Below are positions 52,140 through 62,046 of a stretch of 64,000 bases of DNA, one piece after another (within the stretch, counting starts at the first letter, position 1; each line of letters opens with the position of its first letter). Under the pieces are notes generated by a model, which saw nothing but the letters and a program-made list of their open reading frames with translations, made no database searches and was not told the origin of the DNA. The stretch is from Nocardia nova NBRC 15556. Lineage in GTDB: Bacteria; Actinomycetota; Actinomycetes; Mycobacteriales; Mycobacteriaceae. Made by a program: the position numbers and the translations under genes. The stretch is from NCBI RefSeq assembly GCF_001613005.1, contig NZ_BDBN01000030.1:1-64000 (forward strand), given 5' to 3'.

Positions 52140-54014
52140 ATGGGTGTGAGGCCCTCGGAAGTAGCGGGCGGACGGTGGTGGTCGCTGCCGTTGCCGGGGC
52201 GGACACCGTGGCGAGAGTGGCTGCGGGAAAGTCGCGGCGGCTTGGTGGTGCTCGCGCTGGTCATCGGTGCGGGTGCGGGTGGCGGTGCGATCGTTTTTCG
52301 TTGGCTGATAACGACTTTCACTCGGATCCTGTCCGGGTATGCGGACTATTCGGCCGCCGGGAACGTATCGAATCCGCATGTGGAATTCCTCGGGCCGTCG
52401 TTCGTGGTGCTGGCTCCGGTGGTGGCCGGGCTGGTGTATGGGCCGCTGGTGTACCGGTTCGCGCCCGAGGCCCGCGGCCACGGCGTACCGGAGGTGATGT
52501 ATGCCGTCGCCGAGCGGGGCGGGCGGATTCCACCGCAGGTGACCGTCGTGAAGGCACTGGCCTCAGCGCTGTGTATCGGCGGTGGCGGTTCGGTGGGCCG
52601 GGAGGGCCCGATCGTGCAGATCGGCTCGGCATGGGGGTCGAGTATCGGGCGGTTGACCCGGATCTCTGAGCGGCGCTTGCGGATACTGGTGGCCTGCGGC
52701 GCGGCGGGCGGGATCGCCGCGACGTTCAACGCGCCCATCGCCGGACCGTTCTTCGCGATGGAGTTGATCCTGCGCGATTTCGCCGCCGAATCCTTTGGTG
52801 CGGTGGTGCTGTCGAGTGTGACCGCGAGTGTGATCGGTCGCGCCGCCCTCGGCAGCGAGCCATTCCTGGACCTGCCGGCCTTCGGCCTGCGCTCGGGGTG
52901 GGAATACGGCGCATTCGCCCTGCTCGGTGTGATAGTCGGTCTGGTCGGCGTCGTTTTCACGCACGTGCTGTACCGGATCGAGGACGTGTGCGACTGGGTC
53001 TGGCGGTGGCCGGAGTGGCTGCGGCCCGCCGTCGGTGGCCTGCTGCTGGGGGGCCTGCTGCTGGTGTTACCGCAGATGTACGGCGTCGGCTATCCGGTGC
53101 TGGGCAACGCCATCGGCGGTCACTATGTCCTGTGGATGCTGGTCGTACTGATGGCCGGGAAGATGCTCGCGACGAGCCTTACCATCGGGATCGGCGGTTC
53201 GGGTGGAGTGTTCGCGCCCTCGCTGTTCATCGGCGCGATGGGTGGCACCGCGTTCGGCGTCGTTGTCCATCATCTGTTCCCGGGCGCGACCGCGGCGCCC
53301 GGTATGTACGGACTCATCGGTATGGGCGCCGCGTTCGCGGGCGCGACGCGGGCCGCGATCACCGCGGTCATCATCCTCTTCGAGCTGACCGGTGAGTATT
53401 CGATCATCCTGCCGCTCATGCTGGCCGTGGTCGTAGCCACCGGAATCTCCCGGGCAGTATCGAAAGAGACCATCTACACCCTCAAGTTGACTCGCCGTGG
53501 CGTGGATCTGGATGCGGCACACGCGGGCCCGGCCGGTCGGCTCGACCGGATCCGGGTCGGGCAGGTGATGGAGCCGTGTCCGGAACCAGTCGAGGCCGAC
53601 ATCACCGTTGAGGGCGTCAGTCGCATCGTCTGGACATCGGCCCATTCGATGGTGCCTGTCGTGGGGGCGGACGGAAGATACCGCGGTTGCGTCACCGCCG
53701 CGGCGGTGGCCGAAACACTCGCCGACACCGAATCGGCGGACACCACAGTCGCCGACTTGGCGGTGCTGCCTCCGACGGTCATCGAAACCGCCACGCTCGC
53801 AATCGCTCTCGACGCGCTGACTGGACAGCCGGGCACCGGGATACCGGTCGTCAACGATGTCGGTGACACGGTGATCGGCTGGCTCACCCACAGCGCAGTA
53901 CTCGGCGCACTGCACGATGGGTCTGCCGCCGATCGGGCACGAGCGGCGCGTGTGCAGTCCGGGTCTGCCGACGTCGGCGCAGCGCGCACCGTTTCGGGCG
54001 GACGTCAGAGCTGA
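52140..54014 (+). CDS. ClC family chloride channel/transporter with CBS domains
   Basis: A 624-residue protein with the ClC fold: motif 1 GHGVPEVM (GSGIP equivalent), motif 2 GSVGREGP with the gating Glu155, and motif 3 GGVFAPSLFIG. The retained Glu suggests H+/Cl- exchange. Two C-terminal CBS motifs (VGQVMEPCPEPVEADITVEG onward) probably bind nucleotides. GAGGGTGG five bases before ATG 52140 sets the start; upstream frame extensions are noise. Confidence 0.9.
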   Translation: MGVRPSEVAGGRWWSLPLPGRTPWREWLRESRGGLVVLALVIGAGAGGGAIVFRWLITTFTRILSGYADYSAAGNVSNPHVEFLGPSFVVLAPVVAGLVYGPLVYRFAPEARGHGVPEVMYAVAERGGRIPPQVTVVKALASALCIGGGGSVGREGPIVQIGSAWGSSIGRLTRISERRLRILVACGAAGGIAATFNAPIAGPFFAMELILRDFAAESFGAVVLSSVTASVIGRAALGSEPFLDLPAFGLRSGWEYGAFALLGVIVGLVGVVFTHVLYRIEDVCDWVWRWPEWLRPAVGGLLLGGLLLVLPQMYGVGYPVLGNAIGGHYVLWMLVVLMAGKMLATSLTIGIGGSGGVFAPSLFIGAMGGTAFGVVVHHLFPGATAAPGMYGLIGMGAAFAGATRAAITAVIILFELTGEYSIILPLMLAVVVATGISRAVSKETIYTLKLTRRGVDLDAAHAGPAGRLDRIRVGQVMEPCPEPVEADITVEGVSRIVWTSAHSMVPVVGADGRYRGCVTAAAVAETLADTESADTTVADLAVLPPTVIETATLAIALDALTGQPGTGIPVVNDVGDTVIGWLTHSAVLGALHDGSAADRARAARVQSGSADVGAARTVSGGRQS

Positions 54015-54493
54015 TAACCCTCGATATCCTCACCGGGAGGCGGTTCGCCACCAGCGGCGGTGAAGGCGGTCAGCGCCTGCACCAACCCTGCCCGGTCGGC
54101 GACGGGCATCTTGGCGGCCACGGCGGCGATCTCGTTGCGCCGGTGAGCGGTGGCGGTGTCCACCACATGCCGTCCACGTTCGGTGAGTGCAACGATCTGC
54201 TCCCGACGCGAATTCGGATTCGTCCGCCGGTCCAGCAGACCGCCGGTGACCAAGCGGTCCACCATGCGGGTGGCTGTGGAGGGCTGCACATTGAGCAAAC
54301 CGGCCAGCGTGGCGACATTCGAAGGCCCCCGGCTGGACAGGATCACCAGCGTCCGGAATTGCGGGATCGTGATCGTCTCGTCGACCGCCGCGATCGACCG
54401 CGCCGACAGCGCCACCAGCAGCCGAGAGGCCGTCAGCAATGCGTCGGTCAACTGATCGATGTCGTGTGCCGCGTCGGCACCGGTCTTCGTCAC
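54005..54493 (-). CDS. MarR family transcriptional regulator
   Basis: A 162-residue winged-helix protein: HTH around RGPSNVATLAGLLNVQPSTA then TRMVDRLVTGGLL, wing NSRREQIVALTERG. GTG 54493 is five bases after AAGGGAGG; GTG 54499 would touch the site. Its end overlaps the ClC stop by ten bases (convergent). The target is unknown. Confidence 0.87.
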   Translation of the reverse strand: MTKTGADAAHDIDQLTDALLTASRLLVALSARSIAAVDETITIPQFRTLVILSSRGPSNVATLAGLLNVQPSTATRMVDRLVTGGLLDRRTNPNSRREQIVALTERGRHVVDTATAHRRNEIAAVAAKMPVADRAGLVQALTAFTAAGGEPPPGEDIEGYQL

Positions 54494-54622
54494 GGTCACC
54501 TCCCTTGGCTGCATCCGTTCAACCCGTTTTGGTGAGATATGGGCCGATAGCCGAATCATATTGTCCGGTCCTCGGTAGGCGCGACAGGCGTCATCCCTGC
54601 CGCTGGGTCGATGATGGTGTAA

Positions 54623-54830
54623 ATGACGACCAGATCGCGTGCCCAGGCTTTCAACATGGCCGCCGCCGAGTACGCGGCCAGTCGACCCTCCTATCCACCC
54701 CAGCTTTTCGACGCGATCGAAGAGGTGATCCGGCGTGCCCAGGCAGCCCGGCAGAAAGTGGGTACGACCCGGATTCGAATCTGCTGGAGCGGCTATCCGC
54801 ATTCTCGATGTCGCCCCTCGGCGGCCACGA
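54623..54830 (+). pseudogene. SAM-dependent methyltransferase N-terminal remnant
   Basis: ATG 54623 opens MTTRSRAQAFNMAAAEYAAS then RPSYPPQLFDAIEEVIRR, the standard start of small class I methyltransferases; another frame downstream reads AIRILDVAPR, like SAM motif I. The frame is broken and the rest is absent; the YrhK-like gene follows. Confidence 0.55.
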
Positions 54831-54846
54831 TGGACAGGAGCGGAGC

Positions 54847-55149
54847 ATGCGCCAGGCCCGACACGATCACCCGGATCGGCCGGTACGGTTTTCGATCGGC
54901 GACGAGGTGCTTGTAATCGATAGTCGTTATGAAACGGCATCCATCGTGAACGACGTGCTCATCGCGTTGTGGTTCACCATCGGCAGCGCATTGTTCCTCT
55001 CCGAGCCCACTCAGGTCGCGGGCACCTGGATGTTCCTGATCGGGTCGATACAGTTCCTGATCCGCCCGGTCATCCGGCTCGGGCGTCGAATTCACTTGCG
55101 GCGCTTGGGCAGCGACGCCGGACATCGGGCCGCCGACTATGATTATTGA
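54847..55149 (+). CDS. YrhK-like small membrane protein
   Basis: A 100-residue protein with two hydrophobic helices (NDVLIALWFTIGSALFLSEP and GTWMFLIGSIQFLIRPVIRL), matching the YrhK domain. AGGAG lies six bases before ATG 54847. Function unknown; membrane-located. It follows the methyltransferase relic. Confidence 0.8.
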   Translation: MRQARHDHPDRPVRFSIGDEVLVIDSRYETASIVNDVLIALWFTIGSALFLSEPTQVAGTWMFLIGSIQFLIRPVIRLGRRIHLRRLGSDAGHRAADYDY

Positions 55150-55380
55150 GTTCAGCGCGGTCCCGTCCAGCGCCGTCGATCGGCAGCGCGCCCCCGGTGG
55201 ACTGCGGTACCAGCTTCGTAATCGGTCGGCCTGTTCGGCCACACCAAGGGGCGACGCCAACGAAACCGTCGCCTGCCTCCTCGACGACGTGCCCACCCTG
55301 ATTCCCGCGATAGCAGCCGACCCCGGCGACGTTCTGAATTAGCTTGCGGCCCAGGGTGTCTTGTTCACAGCATGAGAGGG
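55150..55380. other. Intergenic, nothing recognised
   Basis: A 67-codon plus-strand frame (55139-55342) is open but has no recognisable features. No repeats seen. Confidence 0.35.
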
Positions 55381-55466
55381 GCTGGTATCGACCCATCGCC
55401 TTCGGCAAGGGCGGTGTCGGAAAATCCAGTGTGACCGTGAATCTCGCTGTGGCCTGGTCTGTTGAA
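55381..55466 (+). pseudogene. Mrp/ParA-type P-loop ATPase fragment
   Basis: The translation contains IAFGKGGVGKSSVTVNLAVA, the deviant Walker A of Mrp/NBP35 iron-sulfur carrier ATPases (GKGGVGKS). Sequence before and after does not continue the family, so it is an isolated internal fragment. Confidence 0.55.
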
Positions 55467-55679
55467 CGGCTACTTGCCGTTCGGAAACGATGCCGAAGTC
55501 GCCAGGAATGTGTTGTAACTGCGCCGCCGCGTTTCCCAATCGCGGATCGCACGGACGCGGTGGCAACCGCGCATGATCGAACACTCGTGCCGCCGAGAAC
55601 GGTGCTGCGCGCGGCGGTGTGGACTCCCACTCTTCTGATCCGCAGTCAGCCGGGATTTACACCTTATCTCCGGCAGCGA

Positions 55680-56111
55680 TCAGCCGTGCATGACCACCTC
55701 GAGGCGGGAAGCGTCGGGGAAGTGGGTACCGAGCGTGGTCAACTCGATCGCGATCCGCCCCGGGCCGGGGGCGAAGGATATCGAGTTGGTCTCGTTGTGG
55801 AACATGTGCCGGGACACGCTACCCGCCCCACCGCTGTCCAAATTGCGCCAGTTGACGACCGCGACCAGCGACGACCCGCATCCCGCGCTGCCGGTGCCGG
55901 CGATGTCGTCGGTTTGGTAGCCGATGGAGACCTGGTTGCTGTCATCGAAGATGTTGGCCTTGGCGTCGATGGTCGTCGCGCACGGGCCGCCATCGAACTG
56001 TGCAGTCAATGTCGGCATACCGGTGTGCGACTCGGCTGAGGCCGGCGTGGCCTGAAACAGAAGCGCGCTACCGACGGCAGCGAGGATGGAAACAAGGGAA
56101 GAAGCGTGCAT
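55680..56111 (-). CDS. Secreted small protein
   Basis: A 143-residue protein with a signal peptide (SILAAVGSALLFQATPASA, cleavage after ASA). The mature part is beta-rich with two Cys (GGPCAT and AGCGSSLV), probably a disulfide. No named domain recognised. It is similar in style to small exported proteins of Nocardia and mycobacteria. Monocistronic. Confidence 0.7.
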   Translation of the reverse strand: MHASSLVSILAAVGSALLFQATPASAESHTGMPTLTAQFDGGPCATTIDAKANIFDDSNQVSIGYQTDDIAGTGSAGCGSSLVAVVNWRNLDSGGAGSVSRHMFHNETNSISFAPGPGRIAIELTTLGTHFPDASRLEVVMHG

Positions 56112-56339
56112 GGTGTCCTCTCGCAGTTCAGGCCCTACACGCTATCGACACACGGGTTCAGGTTCCATCGACCGCACCATCCCGAGTCCACTTTGGCCGG
56201 TAGGCGCCGGCGCATCCGTGCAACTTGCGGGTCAGCCCGAAGATGCCCTCGGTGGGTGCGTCGGATTGGGTTACATCCCGAACCGACACTGTATGAATGG
56301 GTTTCAGCCAACTCCATACCCGACGGATCCGCGTAGTCC

Positions 56340-56720
56340 TCAGGTTGCAGGAGTTCTCGCGTGCATTCGAATCGAAGGCGGTCGTGTCCGCTACCTCGAA
56401 GCCGACCTCATCGACTGGCTGCGGCACCTGGAACAGCACGGCGGTAGCTACACCCGCACGTCGGCGCAGGTCCGCACGATCGATGAATGCCTGCAGGCGT
56501 TCGAGCGACAGTGGGCGGTGAACCGACGCAAGGGCACCGTGCGTCGCAACAGCAAGCACCGGGAGAAGGTGAAGCTGAAGCTCACCGACAAGATGAGCGC
56601 GACCTTCGAAATGTTCGCCTGCCAGGATGCGATCAAGCTGGAGACCGAACTTCCTACATCACCGATATCGAGTATCTGTCGCCGTCGGTGGCGTATCGCC
56701 ATCACGTCATCCTCGGCATG
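56340..56720 (+). pseudogene. Excisionase-like / recombinase N-terminal remnant
   Basis: The frame reads VAGVLACIRIEGGRVRYLEA DL-IDWL, like the MerR-type wing of excisionases (GGRVRYxEADLxxWL), then continues into a Lys/Arg-rich helical region (NSKHREKVKLKLTDKMSATF) that could be a recombinase core-binding domain. It runs without its own clear start into the degenerate integrase region. Confidence 0.4.
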
Positions 56721-56757
56721 ATCTTCCGGGAGCAACCCTGCAAGGGCTGTTCGACGT

Positions 56758-57504
56758 GTGCCCGATGACCGGGGTGCCCGCGCGGACACCACCGCCGCGA
56801 ACGGGCAGCGAGCGTTGACCGCGGACGAGTGCGCGGAACTGCCGATCATTCTCGGAGACGCCGGATCTCAGCCCCGCGGGCACGACCACGTTCTGCCCAT
56901 CTCTCTGCTGCTGCTGGGTACCGGTGTGCGTTTTGGCGAGGGGCTGGCCGCACGGCGGTGCGATATGCCCGAGCTCGACGACCCCGCAGTGGAACGCGCG
57001 CGGTCTTTCATGTCTGTTGGACGATCGTGAAGCGGGACAACATGCCGCCGTTCCGGCAGGACGGCCGTAAGTGTGGTGCGCGCAGTGATTACTGCATTGT
57101 CATGCCGATATGGCTCAGGCGGAGATGAGAGTGCGGAAACGGGTGTGCAATCCGGCGAGCGAGGACGAGCATCTGTTCATGAGCGGCGACCGCATTGTCT
57201 ACACCGCTCTCGCCCACTACGCGCTGGCTGTGATGCGGGAGGGCACCGCGCTGGATTGATTCTGCTGGGCCCCCTGCGTGACGCCGCGGCCACCGAGGTC
57301 GCCGGACGCAGCGGGGACAAGGCGAGGGCCTGTGCACAATTGGGCCATTCGGAAAGGTCGTCGACCGCAACGCATCACTACATCGACAAGCGCGGGTTCG
57401 AGCGCAAGGCCGTCGACAACTCCCAGTGGTTGGAGTACCTGAATCCCAAAAGTGACGGTAAAGTAACGAATCTGGCTCGATTCCCACAGTCGGCAGCCGC
57501 CTGA
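56758..57504 (+). pseudogene. Tyrosine integrase catalytic domain, multiply frameshifted
   Basis: Pieces in several frames reconstruct a phage-type integrase: LTADECAELPIIL, LPISLLLLGTGVRFGEGLAA (Arg box GxRxxE), VKRDNMPPFRQDGRKCG, then CAQLGHSERSSTATHHYIDK with the LGH box and nucleophile Tyr. At least two frameshifts separate them. A dead integrase that may mark an old integration site. Confidence 0.65.
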
Positions 57505-57572
57505 CCTGCGGAAATGTTTCGAGTCAGCGCAATCCGATCGTTATGTCGGGTGATCGATCCGATGGGAAATAG

Positions 57573-58181
57573 ATGAGATTCACCAATATTGTCGGTACCT
57601 CGCTGATCGCTATCGCGGCGACGAGCATCGCCTACGGTACCGCTTACGCCGAGCCCGGCGCGCCCGCGCCGGCTCCGAGCCAGGTGCAGACCCAGCAGAG
57701 CCCGGCCGTGCAAGGCACGGACCAGGGTGTCGGCTACACCACCGAACTCGCCGATATGGGCAACAAGATCGTCACCACGGTGACGGGTGGCAAGTTCGCC
57801 CTCACCTCGGACAAGTCGGCGGTCACCCTGACCAACGACAAGGGTGCCGTGGTGATGAGCTATCCGCTTTCGGCCAAGGGCCCCAACGGCACCTCCGTCG
57901 CCGCCGCGGTGAACGAGGACGGCACCAGCCTGACGCTGACCCCCCAGGGGCAGCCGATCTCGTCGGTGAAGAACATCTCCGGTCAGGACTGGTTCTTCTC
58001 CGAGTTGCAGCACGCCTCGCTGGGTGCCGCGGTGGGCGCGGTGATCGGCTTCCTGGTCGGCCTGCTGTTCATCGGCATCGGCTCGATCCCGGGTGCGGTG
58101 CTGGGTGGTGTGATCGGCCTGCTGGTCGCGGGTGGTCAGCCGCTGATCGACTCCGCCTTCGCCTACTTCAGCGGCAACTGA
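57573..58181 (+). CDS. Secreted protein with hydrophobic Gly-rich tail (DUF8020-like)
   Basis: A 202-residue protein: signal peptide (SLIAIAATSIAYGTAYA, cleavage before EPGA), Pro/Gln linker, a beta-rich middle (VGYTTELADMGNKIVTTVTG) and a C-terminal pair of Gly-rich hydrophobic helices (GAVIGFLVGLLFIGIGSIPG). Architecture matches the truncated gene at 1-604. It ends 19 bases before cobK on the same strand. Envelope-associated, function unknown. Confidence 0.75.
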   Translation: MRFTNIVGTSLIAIAATSIAYGTAYAEPGAPAPAPSQVQTQQSPAVQGTDQGVGYTTELADMGNKIVTTVTGGKFALTSDKSAVTLTNDKGAVVMSYPLSAKGPNGTSVAAAVNEDGTSLTLTPQGQPISSVKNISGQDWFFSELQHASLGAAVGAVIGFLVGLLFIGIGSIPGAVLGGVIGLLVAGGQPLIDSAFAYFSGN

Positions 58182-58200
58182 CACCGGAAGTGCTGCGACA

Positions 58201-58938
58201 CTGAAGGTTCTGATTCTCGGCGGCACCCGGGAAGCCCGGCAGCTGGCCGAAATCGTCTCCGGCGAGCGAGGATTCGACATCGTCTCCTCGCTCGCCGGAC
58301 GTGTGCGTGAACCGGTCCTGCCCGCCGGTGCGGTGCGCATCGGCGGCTTCGGTGGCGTCGAGGGGCTGCGGAACTGGCTGGCGGACAACGCGATCGAGGC
58401 GGTCGTCGATGCCACTCATCCCTTCGCGGGCACCATCTCCGCGCATGCGGCCGCCGCCGCACGAGCGGGTGGGGTGCCGATCGTGCACCTGCGCCGGCCG
58501 GGCTGGTCCGAACAACCCGGTGACCGGTGGTCGCGGGTGCCGGATCTGGCGGGCGCCGCCCGCGCCGCGGCCGACTTCGACCGCGTCTTCCTCACCATCG
58601 GCCGCCAGGGCGTGGCCGCATTCGCCGAGCTCGATGAGCCGTGGTTTCTCATCCGCGCCATCGACCCGCCCACCGGACCCGTTCCGCCGCATCATCTTCT
58701 GCTTCTCGCCCGCGGCCCGTTCACCGTGGCGGAGGAAATCGATCTGCTGCGCGAGCACCGCATCTCCGCGATGGTGACCAAGGACAGCGGCGGCGACCTC
58801 ACCGCCGCCAAGCTGACTGCCGCACGAACGTGCGGCATTCCGGTCGTAGTCGTCGACCGGCCGCCCGTGCCCGCCGGTGTCGAGTGCGCGGAATCCGTTG
58901 CGGCGGCCTGGGACTGGTTGAACGCGCTGCGAGGCTGA
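58201..58938 (+). CDS. cobK: Precorrin-6A reductase CobK, apparent CTG start
   Basis: A 245-residue NADPH-dependent reductase of aerobic cobalamin synthesis (precorrin-6A to precorrin-6B). The N-terminal LKVLILGGTREARQLAEIV and VVDATHPFAGTIS are diagnostic. The only codon that could start the complete domain is CTG 58201: between the upstream TGA and this CTG no ATG, GTG or TTG occurs, and the next GTG (58303) would delete the first strand and GGT motif. CGGAAG lies about ten bases upstream. Convergent with cobIJ. Confidence 0.85.
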   Translation: MKVLILGGTREARQLAEIVSGERGFDIVSSLAGRVREPVLPAGAVRIGGFGGVEGLRNWLADNAIEAVVDATHPFAGTISAHAAAAARAGGVPIVHLRRPGWSEQPGDRWSRVPDLAGAARAAADFDRVFLTIGRQGVAAFAELDEPWFLIRAIDPPTGPVPPHHLLLLARGPFTVAEEIDLLREHRISAMVTKDSGGDLTAAKLTAARTCGIPVVVVDRPPVPAGVECAESVAAAWDWLNALRG

Positions 58939-59009
58939 GGCTCGCGCCACCACGCGCTGTCCGGCCCGCGCCGTACCGTAGCAGCGAGACCACGCCGACC
59001 CGTGTGGCC

Positions 59010-60602
59010 TTACCGGTCGGCCGCGACCCTCGCCGTGTTGTCCTGCGCGGCCTGCCCGTACCGCCTCGAGGTGAATACCCGCGTTCCGTGCGGGGTTTCG
59101 ACCGTGGCGGTGGTGGACGCGCCGATGATGAGCAGCGTGCGCATATCGACCTCGTCCGGATTCAGCTCGGCGAGGGTCGTCACATGCACCGATTCGGCCG
59201 GCCCGCCCACATCGCGCCCCAGAACCACCGGGGTGTCCGGGCCGCGATGCTCGAGGACGAGTTCACGCAGGACGCCCACCTGCCATCGCCGCTGAGTGGA
59301 GGCAGGGTTGTAGATCGCGATCGCCATATCGGCCGCGGCGACCGCCGAAATCCGTTGTGCCACGGTCTCCCACGGCTTGAGACGGTCCGAGAGCGAGATC
59401 ATCGCGAAGTCGTGGCCGAGCGGCGCGCCGATGCGGGCGGCCACGGCGCTGGCCGCGGTGACCCCGGGCAGCACCCGAACCGGCACATCGCGCCACTGCG
59501 GATCGGCCGATTCCTCGACCACCGCCGCGGCCATCGCGAACACCCCGGGATCGCCGGAGGACACCACCACCACGCGCGCCCCGGATTTCGCGAGATCCAA
59601 TGCCATGGCCGCGCGTTCGGATTCGACCCGGTTGTCGCTGAGATGGCGGCGCTGCCCGGGGCGGACCGGCACCCGATTCACGTAGGTGGTGTAGCCGACG
59701 ATATCGGTCGCCGCCGCGAGGGCGCGGGTGACCTCGGGCGTGGTCCATTGCGCGGAGCCGGGGCCCAGTCCCACGACGACGACCTCGCCGACCTCGTGAA
59801 CGTCCGATCCGTCCGAATCACCGTGAGCCGCAGCGGGTTCGGTCGTGGTGAACGGTATCTCGGTGGTCGGTGCGGGCCCGGGCACCACGGTGATCGCGAA
59901 GTACGGCACATCGGCGTCGGAGACGTCGGCGGCGCGCAGGATCCGCTGCCGTCCGGTGCTGGCTCGTTCCACGTAGTAGGCGTCATCGAGCCGCCCGGCC
60001 TTCGACAGCGCTTGCCGCACAGCGGGATAGGTGCGGCCGAGCTTCATGATCGCCGCGGCGTCGGCGTCGGCGAGGCGTTCGGCCAGCTGATCCGGCGGCA
60101 TGGTCCCGGGCAGCACCGTCAGCACCTGCTCACCCTCAACCAGGGGTGTGCCGAGCGCGGCCGAGGCGGCACTGACCGAGGTGATGCCCGGGATGATCTC
60201 CGCGGGGAACCGGTCGGCCAGGCGCCGGTGCATATGCATGTACGAGCTGTAGAACAGCGGATCGCCGGCCGCCAGGAGCGCCACGGTGCGGCCCGCGGCG
60301 AGATGTCCGGCCAGCAGCTCGGCGGCACGTTCGTAGAACTCGTCGATCGCGCCCTGATAGCCGCCCGGATGGTCGGTGGTCTCGGTGGTCACCGGATAGA
60401 TTAGATGTTCCTCCAGTTGTCCCGGCCGCATGTACGGCGCCGCGATCGAGCGGGAGATGCTGCGACCGTGGCGGGCGCTGTGGAAGGCGATGACGTCGGC
60501 GGATTCGATGACGCGAGCCGCCTTCACCGTCACCAGCTCCGGATCCCCGGGTCCGAGCCCCACGCCCCACAACTTCCCGGGAGCCACGTCCTGAGCACTC
60601 AT
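59010..60602 (-). CDS. cobIJ: CobI-CobJ fusion: precorrin-2 C20- / precorrin-3B C17-methyltransferase
   Basis: A 530-residue fusion of two SAM-dependent tetrapyrrole methylases. Residues 1-255 are CobI ([40 protein letters not shown]), which methylates C20 of precorrin-2. Residues 270-530 are CobJ ([40 protein letters not shown]), which methylates C17 and contracts the ring of precorrin-3B. ATG 60602 overlaps the cobH stop by four bases. The fusion is known in actinobacteria. Confidence 0.92.
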   Translation of the reverse strand: MSAQDVAPGKLWGVGLGPGDPELVTVKAARVIESADVIAFHSARHGRSISRSIAAPYMRPGQLEEHLIYPVTTETTDHPGGYQGAIDEFYERAAELLAGHLAAGRTVALLAAGDPLFYSSYMHMHRRLADRFPAEIIPGITSVSAASAALGTPLVEGEQVLTVLPGTMPPDQLAERLADADAAAIMKLGRTYPAVRQALSKAGRLDDAYYVERASTGRQRILRAADVSDADVPYFAITVVPGPAPTTEIPFTTTEPAAAHGDSDGSDVHEVGEVVVVGLGPGSAQWTTPEVTRALAAATDIVGYTTYVNRVPVRPGQRRHLSDNRVESERAAMALDLAKSGARVVVVSSGDPGVFAMAAAVVEESADPQWRDVPVRVLPGVTAASAVAARIGAPLGHDFAMISLSDRLKPWETVAQRISAVAAADMAIAIYNPASTQRRWQVGVLRELVLEHRGPDTPVVLGRDVGGPAESVHVTTLAELNPDEVDMRTLLIIGASTTATVETPHGTRVFTSRRYGQAAQDNTARVAADR

Positions 60603-61243
60603 TCCTGCTCGCTCGCGATCGCGTTCAGGGCGGCGGCGGTGATGGCGCTGCCGCCGCGCCGGCCGTGCACGGTGAGGTATTCGATGTCGCCGTATTCGGC
60701 CAGGGCCTGTTTGGATTCGGCGGCGCCGACGAAGCCCACCGGAATGCCGAGCACCGCCGCGGGGCGGGGTGCGCCGGCGTCGAGCATGTCCAGCAGATGG
60801 AACAGCGCGGTCGGGGCATTGCCGATCGCGACCACGGCGCCGTCGAGGCGATCACGCCACAATTCCAGTGCCGCAGCCGATCTCGTATTGCCCATCTCCC
60901 GAGCCAGCTGCGGTACCCGCGGATCGGCGAGCAGGCACAGCACCTCGTTGTCGGCCGGCAGCCGTTTGCGGGTGACGCCGGAGGCGACCATGGTGGCATC
61001 GCACAGGATCGGCGCGCCGCGGCGCAGCGCGGCGCGGGCCGCCGCCACGACCTGCGGGGTGTGCGAGATATCGGTGGTCAGATCGACCTGTCCGCACGCG
61101 TGGATCATGCGCACCACCACCTGCGCGACATCGGCCGGGAACCGCGCCAGATCGGCTTCGGCCCGGATCGTCGCGAACGAGCGCCGATAGATCTCGGCCC
61201 CGTCGGTGAGGTAGCTGGTACGCACATCGGACATGGGCATCAC
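60599..61243 (-). CDS. cobH: Precorrin-8X methylmutase CobH
   Basis: A 214-residue enzyme that moves a methyl from C11 to C12 of precorrin-8x to give hydrogenobyrinate. The catalytic His48 is in [33 protein letters not shown] and [15 protein letters not shown] are conserved. ATG 61243 starts it; its stop overlaps the cobI-cobJ start. It follows the membrane-protein gene at 61325. Confidence 0.92.
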   Translation of the reverse strand: MMPMSDVRTSYLTDGAEIYRRSFATIRAEADLARFPADVAQVVVRMIHACGQVDLTTDISHTPQVVAAARAALRRGAPILCDATMVASGVTRKRLPADNEVLCLLADPRVPQLAREMGNTRSAAALELWRDRLDGAVVAIGNAPTALFHLLDMLDAGAPRPAAVLGIPVGFVGAAESKQALAEYGDIEYLTVHGRRGGSAITAAALNAIASEQE

Positions 61244-61324
61244 CCTAGCGGTGAGAATCCGCGCCCCGAGCGGCAGCGTGGGCGAGGAGCCGCCCGGCCC
61301 GCGACATCGAGCCGCCCCGCGACA

Positions 61325-61897
61325 TCAGAACGGCAACCGCGCCCGCCACGGCGATTCGGCCGGATCGTGCAGGGGATTGGCGAAGACGAGATAGCGGAAC
61401 AGGGCCAGCGCCCCGGTGAGCAGCAGCACCGCGAGCGGGACCTCGGCGAGCACGGCCGTCGCGATCGACACCCGGATGTCGTCGGGACCGGCGGTGGTCG
61501 TGTCGAACCAGGCGTCGGCGAGCAGCAGCACCCCGGTGCCGGAGGCCGGCAGGATCACCAGCGCCCGCCGCCGCCAGCCGAGGTAGGCGGTGGTCGCCAT
61601 CATCACGACCAGCAGGATGTCGAAGCCGATCCACACCAGCGCCCAATGATTCGCGTCGTAGTCCTGCGGCAGTGTGAACCCGAGGTAGACCAGCCACGGG
61701 ATCATCGCGACCGAACCGCCGACCATCAGCGACAGCCGTAGTCCGCGGGCCACGCGCACCCGGCGCGGATGCGGCCGCACCCGGTCGGGCCGCAGCCGCG
61801 CGACCAGTTCGAGCCGCTGGGGGAGCGAGAGCTGTGCGATCTGCGCATCGGAGAGCAGGCCGGCGGTGGACGGCGACTGATCCGCGGACGAGTCCAT
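61325..61897 (-). CDS. Four-helix membrane protein in cob cluster
   Basis: A 190-residue protein with about four hydrophobic helices (LRLSLMVGGSVAMIPWLVYL onward) after a 55-residue cytosolic N-terminus (SDAQIAQLSLPQRLELVARL). Unknown family. It lies between cobG and cobH on the same strand; whether it belongs to cobalamin metabolism is unknown. Confidence 0.7.
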   Translation of the reverse strand: MDSSADQSPSTAGLLSDAQIAQLSLPQRLELVARLRPDRVRPHPRRVRVARGLRLSLMVGGSVAMIPWLVYLGFTLPQDYDANHWALVWIGFDILLVVMMATTAYLGWRRRALVILPASGTGVLLLADAWFDTTTAGPDDIRVSIATAVLAEVPLAVLLLTGALALFRYLVFANPLHDPAESPWRARLPF

Positions 61898-62046
61898 CGA
61901 TCCAGTGTGCGCGAAGTACGGCGTTGTCGGGACGTGCCGGCAGGAGCCGTCGGCCACGACCATCCGATCGGCGGCGCTACGGAATGGGAGAGCGTCGCGG
62001 CGAGGTGCCTCAGCGAGTCGCGCCCGGCGGTGAGATGGTAGCGAAG

